Assembly: GCF_003634015.1 (NCBI RefSeq)
Contig: NZ_RBII01000001.1
Span: forward strand, 186,001 to 250,000
DNA length: 64,000 nucleotides
Source of the DNA: Litorimonas taeanensis
Lineage (GTDB): Bacteria > Pseudomonadota > Alphaproteobacteria > Caulobacterales > Maricaulaceae
Reading direction: 5' to 3'
The notes beneath the pieces are model-generated. The model was not told the DNA's origin. It saw only the letters and a list, made by a program, of their open reading frames with translations, and searched no databases. Below, in pieces: positions 55,594 to 63,576 of the stretch. Positions within the stretch are counted from its first letter, which is position 1; every line of letters begins with the position of its first letter. A program made the position numbers and the translations under genes.

Positions 55594-57453
55594 ATGTCTG
55601 ACTCGATTAAACACCTGCGCAACGTCGCGATTGTGGCTCACGTTGACCACGGAAAAACGACCTTGGTTGATAAACTTCTTCGTCAATCAGGGACATTGGA
55701 AGAGCGCGGCGAAGCCGCAGAACGGGTCATGGACTCAAACGATATCGAAAAAGAACGCGGTATCACAATTTTGGCAAAGAACACGGCCATCCGCTGGACG
55801 GACCCTTCTGGACAAGAATGGCGCATTAACATTGTCGACACACCGGGACATGCGGACTTTGGTGGAGAGGTCGAACGTGTTTTGTCTATGGTTGATTCCG
55901 TTGTATTGCTTGTTGATGCGGCAGAAGGTCCAATGCCGCAAACATCCTTTGTTACGAAAAAAGCACTCGGACATGGGTTAAAACCAATCGTCGTGGTCAA
56001 CAAAGTTGACCGGACTGGTGCACGCCCTGATTGGGCTGTTGATCAAACATTTGATTTATTCGACCGCCTCGGCGCAACGGATGAGCAAATGGATTTCCCT
56101 GTTGTATATGCCTCAGCGTTAAATGGCTGGGCGTCTGACACAGTCGATACTGTTGGCGAAGATATGACGCCATTATTCGAAGCCATCGTCAAAAATGTAC
56201 CTGTTCCTGATGTGGACCCTGATGGTCCGCTACAGCTCCAAGTTTCTGCACTTGATTACAATAGCTATGTTGGTGTTATCGGCATTGGCCGTGTTGTTCG
56301 GGGTACAATTAAAAAGAACCAACAGGTCATTGTGGCGACACCCGATGGAAAAGAACGAAAAGCCAAAGTCTTATTGCTTTATGGGTTTATGGGGCTTGAT
56401 CGCGTTGAGACGGATGCTGTTTCAGCTGGGGATATTTGTTGTTTTACCGGGATTGATAATCTTGGCATTTCAGACATGATTTGTGACCCTGATAAGGTCG
56501 AATTGTTACCAGCTCTCACCGTAGATGAACCGACAATTTCGATGACGTTCCAAGTGAACGACTCGCCTTTTGCAGGCCGTGAAGGTAAATATGTAACCTC
56601 GCGTAATATTAATGACCGTCTCCAGAAAGAGCTCATTCACAATGTGGCGCTTCGCGTGGAGCAATTAGAAGAAGCTGATAAATTCCGTGTTTCTGGCCGT
56701 GGTGAATTGCATCTCTCTATTCTTATCGAAAACATGCGCAGAGAGGGATATGAACTCGCGATTTCGCGCCCTCAAGTTATAAATAAGGAAATTGATGGCG
56801 TCATGTGCGAACCGTGGGAAAATCTTACGGTTGATGTGGAATCTGATCACCAAGGATCCATTATGGAAAAGCTTGGTGAGCGTAAAGGTAATTTGCAAGA
56901 CATGGTCCCCGATGGGCAGGGTCGTGTGCGTTTAGATTATCAAATCCCGACGCGCGGTTTAATCGGCTTCCGTTCTGAATTCCTAACTCTCACATCGGGT
57001 ACAGGACTGCTTTATCATAACTTTGACGCCTATAAGCCACGTACCAAGTCAACGATTGGCGGTCGTCCGAAGGGCGTTTTGGTCTCTAACGGCGCCGGTA
57101 AGGCTGCTGGCTTTGCCCTTTGGAACCTACAGGCCCGCGGTACAATGTTCATCGGTCACGCTGTCGAAGTTTATGAAGGAATGATTATCGGTATTAATGC
57201 CCGCGATAATGATTTGGTTGTAAACGTCTTGAAGGGAAAACAGCTAACCAATGTTCGGGCCTCAGGAACTGACGAAGCCGTTGTTCTTACGCCGCCGATT
57301 CCTGTGACGCTTGAATATGCTCTTGAATTTATCAATGATGATGAATTGGTCGAAGTAACGCCAGAGAATATCCGTATCCGAAAGCGCTATTTGCTAGAAC
57401 ATGAGCGCAAGAAAGAAAGTCGCCGCCGCGACGCGATGGAAGCGAATTCGTAA
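55594..57453 (+). CDS. typA: Translational GTPase TypA/BipA
   Basis: A 619-residue ribosome-binding GTPase. G1 is AHVDHGKTTL (15-24), G2 has ERGITILAKN, G3 DTPGHADFGGEVERVL, G4 VNKVDR. EF-Tu-like domain 2, EF-G-like domains 3 and 5 and the BipA C-terminal domain follow (KGKQLTNVRASGTDEA). It helps ribosome assembly and stress adaptation. I use ATG 55594 rather than the GTG four codons upstream, because the sequence MSDSIKHLRN matches the usual BipA start. Confidence 0.96.
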   Translation: MSDSIKHLRNVAIVAHVDHGKTTLVDKLLRQSGTLEERGEAAERVMDSNDIEKERGITILAKNTAIRWTDPSGQEWRINIVDTPGHADFGGEVERVLSMVDSVVLLVDAAEGPMPQTSFVTKKALGHGLKPIVVVNKVDRTGARPDWAVDQTFDLFDRLGATDEQMDFPVVYASALNGWASDTVDTVGEDMTPLFEAIVKNVPVPDVDPDGPLQLQVSALDYNSYVGVIGIGRVVRGTIKKNQQVIVATPDGKERKAKVLLLYGFMGLDRVETDAVSAGDICCFTGIDNLGISDMICDPDKVELLPALTVDEPTISMTFQVNDSPFAGREGKYVTSRNINDRLQKELIHNVALRVEQLEEADKFRVSGRGELHLSILIENMRREGYELAISRPQVINKEIDGVMCEPWENLTVDVESDHQGSIMEKLGERKGNLQDMVPDGQGRVRLDYQIPTRGLIGFRSEFLTLTSGTGLLYHNFDAYKPRTKSTIGGRPKGVLVSNGAGKAAGFALWNLQARGTMFIGHAVEVYEGMIIGINARDNDLVVNVLKGKQLTNVRASGTDEAVVLTPPIPVTLEYALEFINDDELVEVTPENIRIRKRYLLEHERKKESRRRDAMEANS

Positions 57454-57461
57454 AATAAGAG

Positions 57462-57495
57462 GGCAGGGTAAGAAATTACTCTGCCTTTAATTTTT
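57462..57495 (+). terminator. Intrinsic terminator of typA
   Basis: GGCAGGGTAA/TTACTCTGCC, a 10-bp stem with one G-T pair and a GAAA tetraloop, then TTTAATTTTT. It starts 8 bases after the stop. Confidence 0.8.
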
Positions 57496-57623
57496 GAAAA
57501 AGCGTAGAATTTAGCGCCATGTCAAATTGAGCGCCTTTTGCGGTTTCTGACGCCATGCAATGTATGTTTGATAGCGGAGCTTATGTCACTCGATAGCTAA
57601 TCTCTAGCTTGCGACGTGTGAAT

Positions 57624-58031
57624 TTATTTCTTTGTTACTTTGATAGGGGGGCGTTGAAAGCCCCAAATGTTCGCGGCGGAGCGAATTAATTCACTCTCAT
57701 CAATATGAAATTCTTTGTCACTGACCGAGATAGCCACCATCGCGTCAAAAACATTTTCAATTTCAATGTCTTCTTTGAAACGGGTTAATACGCGTAAGAT
57801 ATAGGTGTTTTTGCGAGAGCTTGATAACTTCTTTTTCATCTCGTCGGCATGCTCAAAATACCAATTTTTCAAGTCTTTAGGCTTTAGCCCTTTAATGCCA
57901 AATAGCTCTGCTAACCCCAAGCCCTGCTCAATAAAAGACCACATTTCAGGGTCTGGAACTTTCTCATCGATGATAACGGTAATCGCCAATGGGGTCAGAA
58001 TATCGTCTAATGTTAACTTAGGCATTTTCAT
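57624..58031 (-). CDS. Small TerB-like domain protein
   Basis: About 135 residues, cytosolic, helical. The C-terminal 70 residues (NVFDAMVAISVSDKEFHIDESELIRSAANIWGF) have the alpha-helical pattern of TerB-like domains, with acidic residues ending the loop DKEFHIDESE; the N-terminal part has MWSFIEQGLGLAELFGIKGL. TerB-like domains occur in tellurite resistance and membrane-surveillance systems, but nothing here points to a specific role. ATG 58031 and 58025 both follow an AAAGAG stretch; ATG 58070 would add 13 residues. Confidence 0.72.
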   Translation of the reverse strand: MKMPKLTLDDILTPLAITVIIDEKVPDPEMWSFIEQGLGLAELFGIKGLKPKDLKNWYFEHADEMKKKLSSSRKNTYILRVLTRFKEDIEIENVFDAMVAISVSDKEFHIDESELIRSAANIWGFQRPPIKVTKK

Positions 58032-58180
58032 GTCTCTTTTACGCGTATTCTGCCCAATACACGTCTTCATTCTCCATCTGTAAACATTAATGTCACAGTC
58101 AGCTTAGATTTGCTATGCTTTTTAAACTATCTGCAAAGATGCGCAAATTTATTGTCAAAAGATTGGCTTCGGAGATTGAA

Positions 58181-58678
58181 ATGAAGAAACTTTTTATATC
58201 TGGCCTAATGGCCCTTTCGCTTGCCGCTTGTGCGACGGGGCCTTCTGCATATGGACCAGCTTCAGCCTCTGGAGAGTTAGGGTTTGAGACAACTAAAATT
58301 GAGAATGATCGCTTTCGGATTAATTATATTGGCCGATCCGATGTAGAAGCACAGGATTATGCGTTATTGCGAGCCGCAGAAATTACTCAGGCTGAGGGTT
58401 ACTCTCATTTTCGAGTACTTGGTGGGCATACATCAGATATGACACGAAGAGGTTCAGGTGTTTCCTCAAGCGTAGGCGTCAGTAGTGGTCGTGGGTATTA
58501 TGGTCGCGGAACTTCTGTTGGGGTCGGTATTAGTTTGAATGATTTAGGGCGTAGCCTGAGCGGCAACAAAGTTGAGCATAATATTGAAATACGCTTGCTA
58601 AAATCAGGGTCCAATGATGCGAATGTATATAGCGCGTCGGGTGTGATAAATAACATCAAACCAGAGCTGTTTAAATAA
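58181..58678 (+). CDS. CC0125/CC1285-type lipoprotein
   Basis: A 165-residue lipoprotein. The lipobox LAAC places the modified Cys at residue 17. The mature part has FRINYIGRSDVEAQDYALLRAAEIT, here seen in part as YIGRSDVEAQDYALLRAAE, typical of the CC0125/CC1285 family found in Caulobacter and relatives, then a Gly/Ser/Arg-rich loop and HNIEIRLLK. Function unknown; in the envelope. A GGAGATTG site decides for ATG 58181. Convergent with the fumarylacetoacetase-family gene. Confidence 0.88.
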   Translation: MKKLFISGLMALSLAACATGPSAYGPASASGELGFETTKIENDRFRINYIGRSDVEAQDYALLRAAEITQAEGYSHFRVLGGHTSDMTRRGSGVSSSVGVSSGRGYYGRGTSVGVGISLNDLGRSLSGNKVEHNIEIRLLKSGSNDANVYSASGVINNIKPELFK

Positions 58679-58691
58679 GTGCCTAAGGGCG

Positions 58692-59375
58692 TTAAAAGAA
58701 ACGAACGGTAATCCGCTCAAGCCCTTCAGCTCCGCCGGATAGCTCATCCCCGCGTGTGACAGGCCCTACGCCTGAAGGCGTGCCAGTATAGATTAAATCA
58801 CCCGCCTTTAGATCCATATCGGATTTCAAATGCGCAATAATCTCGTCTATGTTCCAAATCATGTCGGACAAAGCTGCTTGTTGAACGATATCCCCATTTT
58901 TGCGTAATACGATATGAGCCTTGGTCAGGTCGACATCCTTTGCCAAGGTTAGCTCAGAGCAGGGGGCCGAATGGCTGAAGTTCTTAGCCCGATCCCATGG
59001 GCCGCCTTTCGTCTTTGCCGAAGCCTGTAAGTCTCTGCGGGTCATATCAATACCTACGCCATAGGCAAAAATTTCTACATCCCCATCATCTGAAGGTCCC
59101 ATTGCCACGACAAGTTCTACTTCATGATGCAAGTTTTCAGTATTGGGCGGGTAGGGGATGTCCACGCCGCTTTCGACCAAAGTTTCAGCGGCTTTCGTAA
59201 AGAAAACAGGTTCGCTACGTCCTGATTTAGCGGCCTCTACATCACCGCCCATTTCAGAAACATGATCTAAATAGTTTTTACCGACGCAATATATACGTCG
59301 AACAGGGAAACGCTCCGTTTGCCCTAAAATGGGGAGGCTCACTGGTTTGGCAGGCGGAAAAGCGTAGTCAGTCAT
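58692..59375 (-). CDS. Fumarylacetoacetate hydrolase family protein
   Basis: A 227-residue enzyme of the FAH superfamily, small single-domain type. Motifs: IYCVGKNYLDHVSEMGG, a metal-binding HHEVELVVAMG, and the closing TGTPSGVGPVTRGDEL. Relatives hydrolyse acylpyruvates or decarboxylate oxaloacetate in aromatic or C4 metabolism. No pathway neighbours are present, so the substrate cannot be given. Confidence 0.92.
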   Translation of the reverse strand: MTDYAFPPAKPVSLPILGQTERFPVRRIYCVGKNYLDHVSEMGGDVEAAKSGRSEPVFFTKAAETLVESGVDIPYPPNTENLHHEVELVVAMGPSDDGDVEIFAYGVGIDMTRRDLQASAKTKGGPWDRAKNFSHSAPCSELTLAKDVDLTKAHIVLRKNGDIVQQAALSDMIWNIDEIIAHLKSDMDLKAGDLIYTGTPSGVGPVTRGDELSGGAEGLERITVRFF

Positions 59376-59461
59376 AATTTTGTTCTCATTCCGCTTGGGC
59401 GGTCTATAGTGTTGTGACTTACTATCAAACTTCGGGACAAATTTCTAAGGAAAAGGCCTGT

Positions 59462-59707
59462 ATGCGCATTGTAGATATACCTCTGGACAAGATTTATGTT
59501 CCAGCCGCAAAGAAAAAGACTTTGGATTTAGAAAAAGTCGAAACACTAGCTGAAGATATTCTCGAAAATGGATTGCAACGGCCGATTTATGTAAGATTAG
59601 GCAAAGATAGATATGTCTTACAAGAAGGCCTTCACCGTGTTGAAGCCATGAAATTGCTAGGAGAAACCCTTATAGAGGGGCATATTGTGCAGGCACAGCG
59701 TCATTGA
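59462..59707 (+). CDS. Small ParB N-terminal domain protein
   Basis: An 81-residue protein consisting only of a ParB/sulfiredoxin-like N-terminal domain: IPLDKIYVPAAKKKTLD, the ILENGLQRPIYVR segment and the GLHRVEAMKLLGE box that in ParB binds CTP. No helix-turn-helix follows, so it is not a chromosome-partitioning ParB. ATG 59462 lies behind AAGGAAAAGG; an in-frame codon at 59414 is upstream of that site. Function unknown. Confidence 0.83.
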   Translation: MRIVDIPLDKIYVPAAKKKTLDLEKVETLAEDILENGLQRPIYVRLGKDRYVLQEGLHRVEAMKLLGETLIEGHIVQAQRH

Positions 59708-59831
59708 AAAACGAAAAGAAATAGACGTTTCTTCCATCGGCCGTTGAAAAAGGGCTGATGAAAAGGATTGCACATGTAGTTCTTCTGTATTTATGGGTTG
59801 GTTAACAAAAATCGATTAAATAAGGGGCGTT

Positions 59832-60413
59832 ATGCGTTTTTTGTTAATTTTGGTAATGGCAACCCTTTGGGCCCCGTCTGCCGTGGCTTTTACATCAGAA
59901 GCTGTGGTGGATGCAGCACGTGAACGCACGCGGGCGTCTGTGAGATATGATCCGGCCTATGTTAAACTCAGCTACCCCTTCGGAGATGTTCCGGCAGATA
60001 CAGGCGTTTGCACAGATGTGATTATCCGCACATATCGAAACGCTTTTGGCTTTGACTTTCAAAAGGCCGTACATGAAGATATGCGAGCAAATTTCAGTGC
60101 TTACCCGCAAAGTTGGGGACTAAAGCGGGCGGATAAGAATATAGATCATCGCCGTGTACCAAATTTAGAGGTCTTCTTAAAACGGCAAGGCGCGGCGGTA
60201 CCTATCACAAAAAATCCAGATGATTATTTGCCTGGAGATATTGTGAGTTGGCGTTTAGGGGGTCGATTACCGCATATCGGGATTGTTTCCGATAAAAAAT
60301 CCGCCTGGGGTACGCCCCTTATTATTCATAATGTCGGCGCGGGCCCCGTCGAAGATGACCTTCTTTTCAATACAGATATTAATGGGCACTTTCGTTTCTT
60401 ACCCCAAGAATAA
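59832..60413 (+). CDS. Exported DUF1287 protein
   Basis: A 193-residue exported protein. Signal peptide about 1-19. The mature part has the DUF1287 layout: YDPAYVKLSYPFGDVPADTGVCTD (here shortened as YPFGDVPADTGVCTDV), RRVPNLEVFLKRQG, a LPGDIVSWRLGG segment and HIGIVSDKKS. The family has an NlpC/P60-like arrangement with Cys in GVCTD and His in PHIGIV, which fits a cell-wall hydrolase; this is inference. AAGGGG ribosome site. It faces a Tae4-like amidase gene across 16 bases. Confidence 0.87.
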   Translation: MRFLLILVMATLWAPSAVAFTSEAVVDAARERTRASVRYDPAYVKLSYPFGDVPADTGVCTDVIIRTYRNAFGFDFQKAVHEDMRANFSAYPQSWGLKRADKNIDHRRVPNLEVFLKRQGAAVPITKNPDDYLPGDIVSWRLGGRLPHIGIVSDKKSAWGTPLIIHNVGAGPVEDDLLFNTDINGHFRFLPQE

Positions 60414-60429
60414 GGGTGAAAAATAAGGG

Positions 60430-61155
60430 CTAAGGCATAAGACCCGAATTATTAGGCTCTAAAGCAGCGATAGGCGTCTCATTGCGTTCAGCGGGGATGA
60501 AGCAAGGTAGCTCCCAAAATAGAACGCGGTAACCACCAATTTCAGCGCCGTCGACAGTCCCCGCGCCGTTCCAAATTGTGATATGTCCCGTGTAAGACCC
60601 GTTCGGGAAATCCATCAAAACAATGCCGGCTTTATCAGGTAAATCAAAACTATTCGCGCTGCCGTCTGTGATGGCAATTTCTGGCTCGCCATAAGTCTTC
60701 TTTAGATAGGCCTCTATATCTGTGACGCGGTAGTAATATTGGTCTTTATTGCCACCACTGACTGTTTTCTTACGCTCACGAGGGATTTTGTGCCCTGCTT
60801 TATTGAGCATATGCGAAAGCCGCACGGTACAAGCATTTGTCCAGCGTCCTTGATCGAAGGGAAGGTTGCCATTGATTTCAACATATCCACCAATTTCGCC
60901 CCAAATGCCTTCTGGGCGGTCATAGAGGTAATTTTCCCACATGACCTGCGCATTGGGCCTATCTTTCAAGTCACCTTCTGCGGGCTGGCTATGACCGCAA
61001 ACAAGGGGCTTGGGTGTGCCGTAGACGAGCTTTTCATATTTTGGAGTTTCTGGAGCCGATGGCTCTGTAACGGTCACAGGAGGCGTAGTTTTGGTCGTGG
61101 CACAGGCGCTAAGCGTCGCGGCGGTTAAGGCGATGGCTATCGTTACATGTTTCAT
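60430..61155 (-). CDS. Tae4-like peptidoglycan amidase lipoprotein
   Basis: A 241-residue lipoprotein; lipobox LSAC with Cys18. The mature part resembles Tae4 amidases: GRWTNACTVRLSHMLNKAG with the catalytic Cys, YYYRVTDIEAYLKKTYG, and the catalytic His in YTGHITIWNG, then RVLFWELPCF. Tae4 enzymes are type VI effectors that cleave peptidoglycan, but this one has a secretion signal, no immunity gene and no type VI genes in view. A role in the cell's own wall turnover or in defence is possible. ATG 61155 follows GGGGGAA. Confidence 0.8.
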   Translation of the reverse strand: MKHVTIAIALTAATLSACATTKTTPPVTVTEPSAPETPKYEKLVYGTPKPLVCGHSQPAEGDLKDRPNAQVMWENYLYDRPEGIWGEIGGYVEINGNLPFDQGRWTNACTVRLSHMLNKAGHKIPRERKKTVSGGNKDQYYYRVTDIEAYLKKTYGEPEIAITDGSANSFDLPDKAGIVLMDFPNGSYTGHITIWNGAGTVDGAEIGGYRVLFWELPCFIPAERNETPIAALEPNNSGLMP

Positions 61156-61267
61156 AAATTCCCCCAAATCATGCGATGTCTCGATGATGTTAAGGACAAT
61201 TAGGGCGGCTGGTAATAAAATCCAATGAAAAATTTAAATATCACTCGGCATGAGATATGGGTGTTTC

Positions 61268-61294
61268 AAAAAAAAGGCCCGCCATAAGGCGGGC
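61268..61294 (-). terminator. Intrinsic terminator after the low-complexity protein gene
   Basis: On the minus strand GCCCGCC/GGCGGGC, a perfect 7-bp stem with a four-base loop, is followed by eight T. It ends the gene at 61332-61958. Confidence 0.88.
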
Positions 61295-61331
61295 AAGTTA
61301 TATTGGCTGGGAGCAATATTATTGTGAGGCT

Positions 61332-61958
61332 TTAGTAATATTCTTCTAGAATAGCCTCTATTTCGTTATCTGGATTGGAAATCGAGTAATAGGATTTCAC
61401 AATGTCTGTATATTCGGAGGAGACTTCGCTTTCTTGTGGTATGGCTTGCACAAGGCTGGTTGAGTCTATGGGTTCGAACAGAGACAGAATGTTTGATGAC
61501 GGGCTGAACAAACTCCCAGTGGGAGACGAAGCGTTCTGACGCAGCTCTGCTTCTGATATATCGAGCTGTACGGATGTCGTTGACGGCTCTGCAGCGGCCA
61601 AAGCGAGTTCTCCGGAAAAGGCTTGTGTCGTATCCGAGGCCGCAAAACGCACAACGGATTCTGAGACGGGCTCCGAACTTTCAGAAGCAGGGGCCGAATT
61701 CGCGCTGTCCTCTGCAGAGGCTTGGCCGGAGTGGGTTTCTGTGCCTGATTGTGTCTCTTGTGCAGGGGCTGTCTGGGTGGTTTCTGTCGTCTGACCCGTC
61801 TCAGTCGTTTGAGAACTCTCCCCCGTTTCAGAGGACGTATTTGTGCCTGAACCATTTTGGGTTTGTTCGGTTTCCTCATTTGCCGGCGGCGGCGGGGGAG
61901 GAGGCGGCGATGGCGGCGGCGTTGAACCCCCACCAAATATTGCTGAGATGAAACTCAT
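61332..61958 (-). CDS. Low-complexity Ser/Thr/Glu/Gln-rich protein, function unknown
   Basis: A 208-residue protein I do not recognise. It starts MSFISAIFGGG, then a proline run (about 14-25), a Thr/Glu/Ser/Gln-rich region (about 27-100) and a more ordinary acidic C-terminal part ending EAILEEYY. No signal peptide or domain visible. An AAAGGAT ribosome site and its own terminator support that it is real. The composition suggests a disordered, possibly surface or scaffolding protein. Confidence 0.7.
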   Translation of the reverse strand: MSFISAIFGGGSTPPPSPPPPPPPPANEETEQTQNGSGTNTSSETGESSQTTETGQTTETTQTAPAQETQSGTETHSGQASAEDSANSAPASESSEPVSESVVRFAASDTTQAFSGELALAAAEPSTTSVQLDISEAELRQNASSPTGSLFSPSSNILSLFEPIDSTSLVQAIPQESEVSSEYTDIVKSYYSISNPDNEIEAILEEYY

Positions 61959-62104
61959 TATTTCGTATCCTTTGTTATAGTCCTATCCTAGGCAAGGCAT
62001 GTGTAACAAAGAGTCTTTACTGGGCTTCTAAGCTTTAGACTGAAAGATTTACAAAGTTATAATGTTTATAAAAGGTTAATCGCGGGCGTGGACGGATTTT
62101 CCAT

Positions 62105-62132
62105 AAAAAAAACCCCGCTTAAAGGCGGGGTT
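62105..62132 (-). terminator. Intrinsic terminator of the rpsF-rpsR-rplI operon
   Basis: Minus strand CCCCGC/GCGGGG stem (extended by A-T pairs) with a six-base loop, followed by eight T, 24 bases after the rplI stop. Confidence 0.88.
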
Positions 62133-62156
62133 CGAATTTAATTAAGAAGAGGCGTT

Positions 62157-62789
62157 TTACGCTTCAGTCGTATCTTCCGTCGCAGGTTCAGCGTCTGTTT
62201 CTGGGGCAACAAATTCATCCGGCGCATCGCCTTCGAACATGTTAACCGCAGTTGCAGCGCGTTCAGCAGCACTTTCAGCCGCATCAGCTTTGGCTTCTTC
62301 TTGCTCAAGAGCAATAACGTCTTCGCCTTTTTCTTGGCGCTCAGCTTCGTCTTCTGAACGGGCCACATTGACAGTGATGCCAACAGAGACTTCAGGGTGA
62401 AGGCGAAGCGTAACGTCATGCACGCCGAGAGTTTTGATAGGTGTTTCAAGGACAACCATGTTGCGCTTTACACCTTTATCAGCAAGCTCTTCTGCGATGT
62501 CGCGTGCAGAAACAGAACCATAAAGATTGCCTGTATCACCCGCTTTGCGGATAAGGACAACTTTCTGACCTTCAAGGCTTTTGCCTTCGTCAGCGGCTTT
62601 CTGCTTTGTTTCCTCATTGCGTTGCTCAAGATATTCACGCTCGGCTTCGAAACGGGCCAAATTGGCTTTCGTCGCGCGAAGAGCTTTTTCTTGTGGCAAT
62701 AAGAAGTTACGGCCATAACCAGGCTTTACAGTGACAACGTCACCCATAGCGCCGAGCTTTTCAATACGTTCAAGTAGAATGACTTCCAT
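62157..62789 (-). CDS. rplI: Ribosomal protein bL9 with acidic C-terminal extension
   Basis: A 210-residue bL9. The N-terminal rRNA-binding domain begins MEVILLERIEKLGAMGDVV (partial: LERIEKLGAMGDVVTVKPG) with the NFLLPQEKALRAT helix start; the C-terminal domain ends ISVGITVNVARS-like at about residue 150. A further 60 residues, rich in Ala and Glu, extend the tail; E. coli bL9 has about 149 residues. Long tails are known in other alphaproteobacteria. Last gene of the operon. Confidence 0.95.
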   Translation of the reverse strand: MEVILLERIEKLGAMGDVVTVKPGYGRNFLLPQEKALRATKANLARFEAEREYLEQRNEETKQKAADEGKSLEGQKVVLIRKAGDTGNLYGSVSARDIAEELADKGVKRNMVVLETPIKTLGVHDVTLRLHPEVSVGITVNVARSEDEAERQEKGEDVIALEQEEAKADAAESAAERAATAVNMFEGDAPDEFVAPETDAEPATEDTTEA

Positions 62790-62800
62790 GAGTATTCTCC

Positions 62801-63061
62801 TTACTTAACTTCATAGGGCAATAGGCCCAAGAAACGTGCACGCTTGATGGCGCGAGCCAATTCGCGTTGCTTTTTACCCGAAACCGCAGTGATGCGTGAC
62901 GGCGCGATTTTGCCTTTTTCAGACATATAGCGCTGTAGTAATTTTGGGTCTTTATAATCGATTGTCAGGCCGTTATCGCCAGAAAATGGACATACTTTGC
63001 GGCGACGGCGGAAGCTCGTGCGGCTCGGTAGGTTTTCGATTTTGATTTGGTCTTTCGCCAT
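62801..63061 (-). CDS. rpsR: Ribosomal protein bS18
   Basis: An 86-residue bS18 with the conserved VCPFSGDN start, [19 protein letters not shown] and the ending [10 protein letters not shown]. It binds 16S rRNA next to bS6 on the platform. Three bases downstream of rpsF. Confidence 0.97.
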   Translation of the reverse strand: MAKDQIKIENLPSRTSFRRRRKVCPFSGDNGLTIDYKDPKLLQRYMSEKGKIAPSRITAVSGKKQRELARAIKRARFLGLLPYEVK

Positions 63062-63064
63062 GAT

Positions 63065-63418
63065 CTAGTCCTCCCGTGAGCGGCGCTTGCGCTCTTCGCG
63101 TTTTTTCATGATCGGAGAAGGCTCATCAGAGAATTCTTCGACACGGATAGACATATAACGCAAAACATCTTCGTTGATGCGGTGTTGACGTTCAATTTCG
63201 TGAACAACATCAGAATGTGCGTTTACTTTAAGCAGTGAATAATGTGCCTTACGGTTTTTATTCATGCGGTAAGCCAAATTGCGAAGACCCCAATATTCAG
63301 CACCTTCAACAGTGCCGCCGGCATTTTCGATTTTTTTGGCGAGGTTTTGAACAAATTCTTCGACTTGACCCGAAGAGATGTCCGGACGTGAGATAACCAC
63401 GTGCTCGTACAGAGACAT
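63065..63418 (-). CDS. rpsF: Ribosomal protein bS6
   Basis: A 117-residue bS6 with YEHVVISRPDIS, GLRNLAYRMNKNRKAHYSLL and the basic tail KKREERKRRSRED. AAGGA ribosome site. First gene of the rpsF-rpsR-rplI operon, the usual order. Confidence 0.97.
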   Translation of the reverse strand: MSLYEHVVISRPDISSGQVEEFVQNLAKKIENAGGTVEGAEYWGLRNLAYRMNKNRKAHYSLLKVNAHSDVVHEIERQHRINEDVLRYMSIRVEEFSDEPSPIMKKREERKRRSRED

Positions 63419-63548
63419 AATAGTCCTTCAATGTTTTGGACGCGGCGCTAAGCAATTCCGTGAAGGCGGACCCTTAACGATGGCTCTGATTGCGTGTTTG
63501 ACCCCATGCCAAACAGTAAACAAACAGACCGCACCCGGTGAAGCGCGC

Positions 63549-63576
63549 CTTATAGTCTCGACGACGTAAAGTGCAA
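63549..63576 (-). promoter_or_regulatory. Candidate promoter of the rpsF operon
   Basis: On the minus strand TTGCAC and TATAAG are separated by 16 bases, a near-consensus housekeeping promoter. Transcription would begin near 63541, giving a leader of about 120 bases before rpsF. The leader is long enough for an S6:S18-type feedback structure, though I cannot confirm one. Confidence 0.5.
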
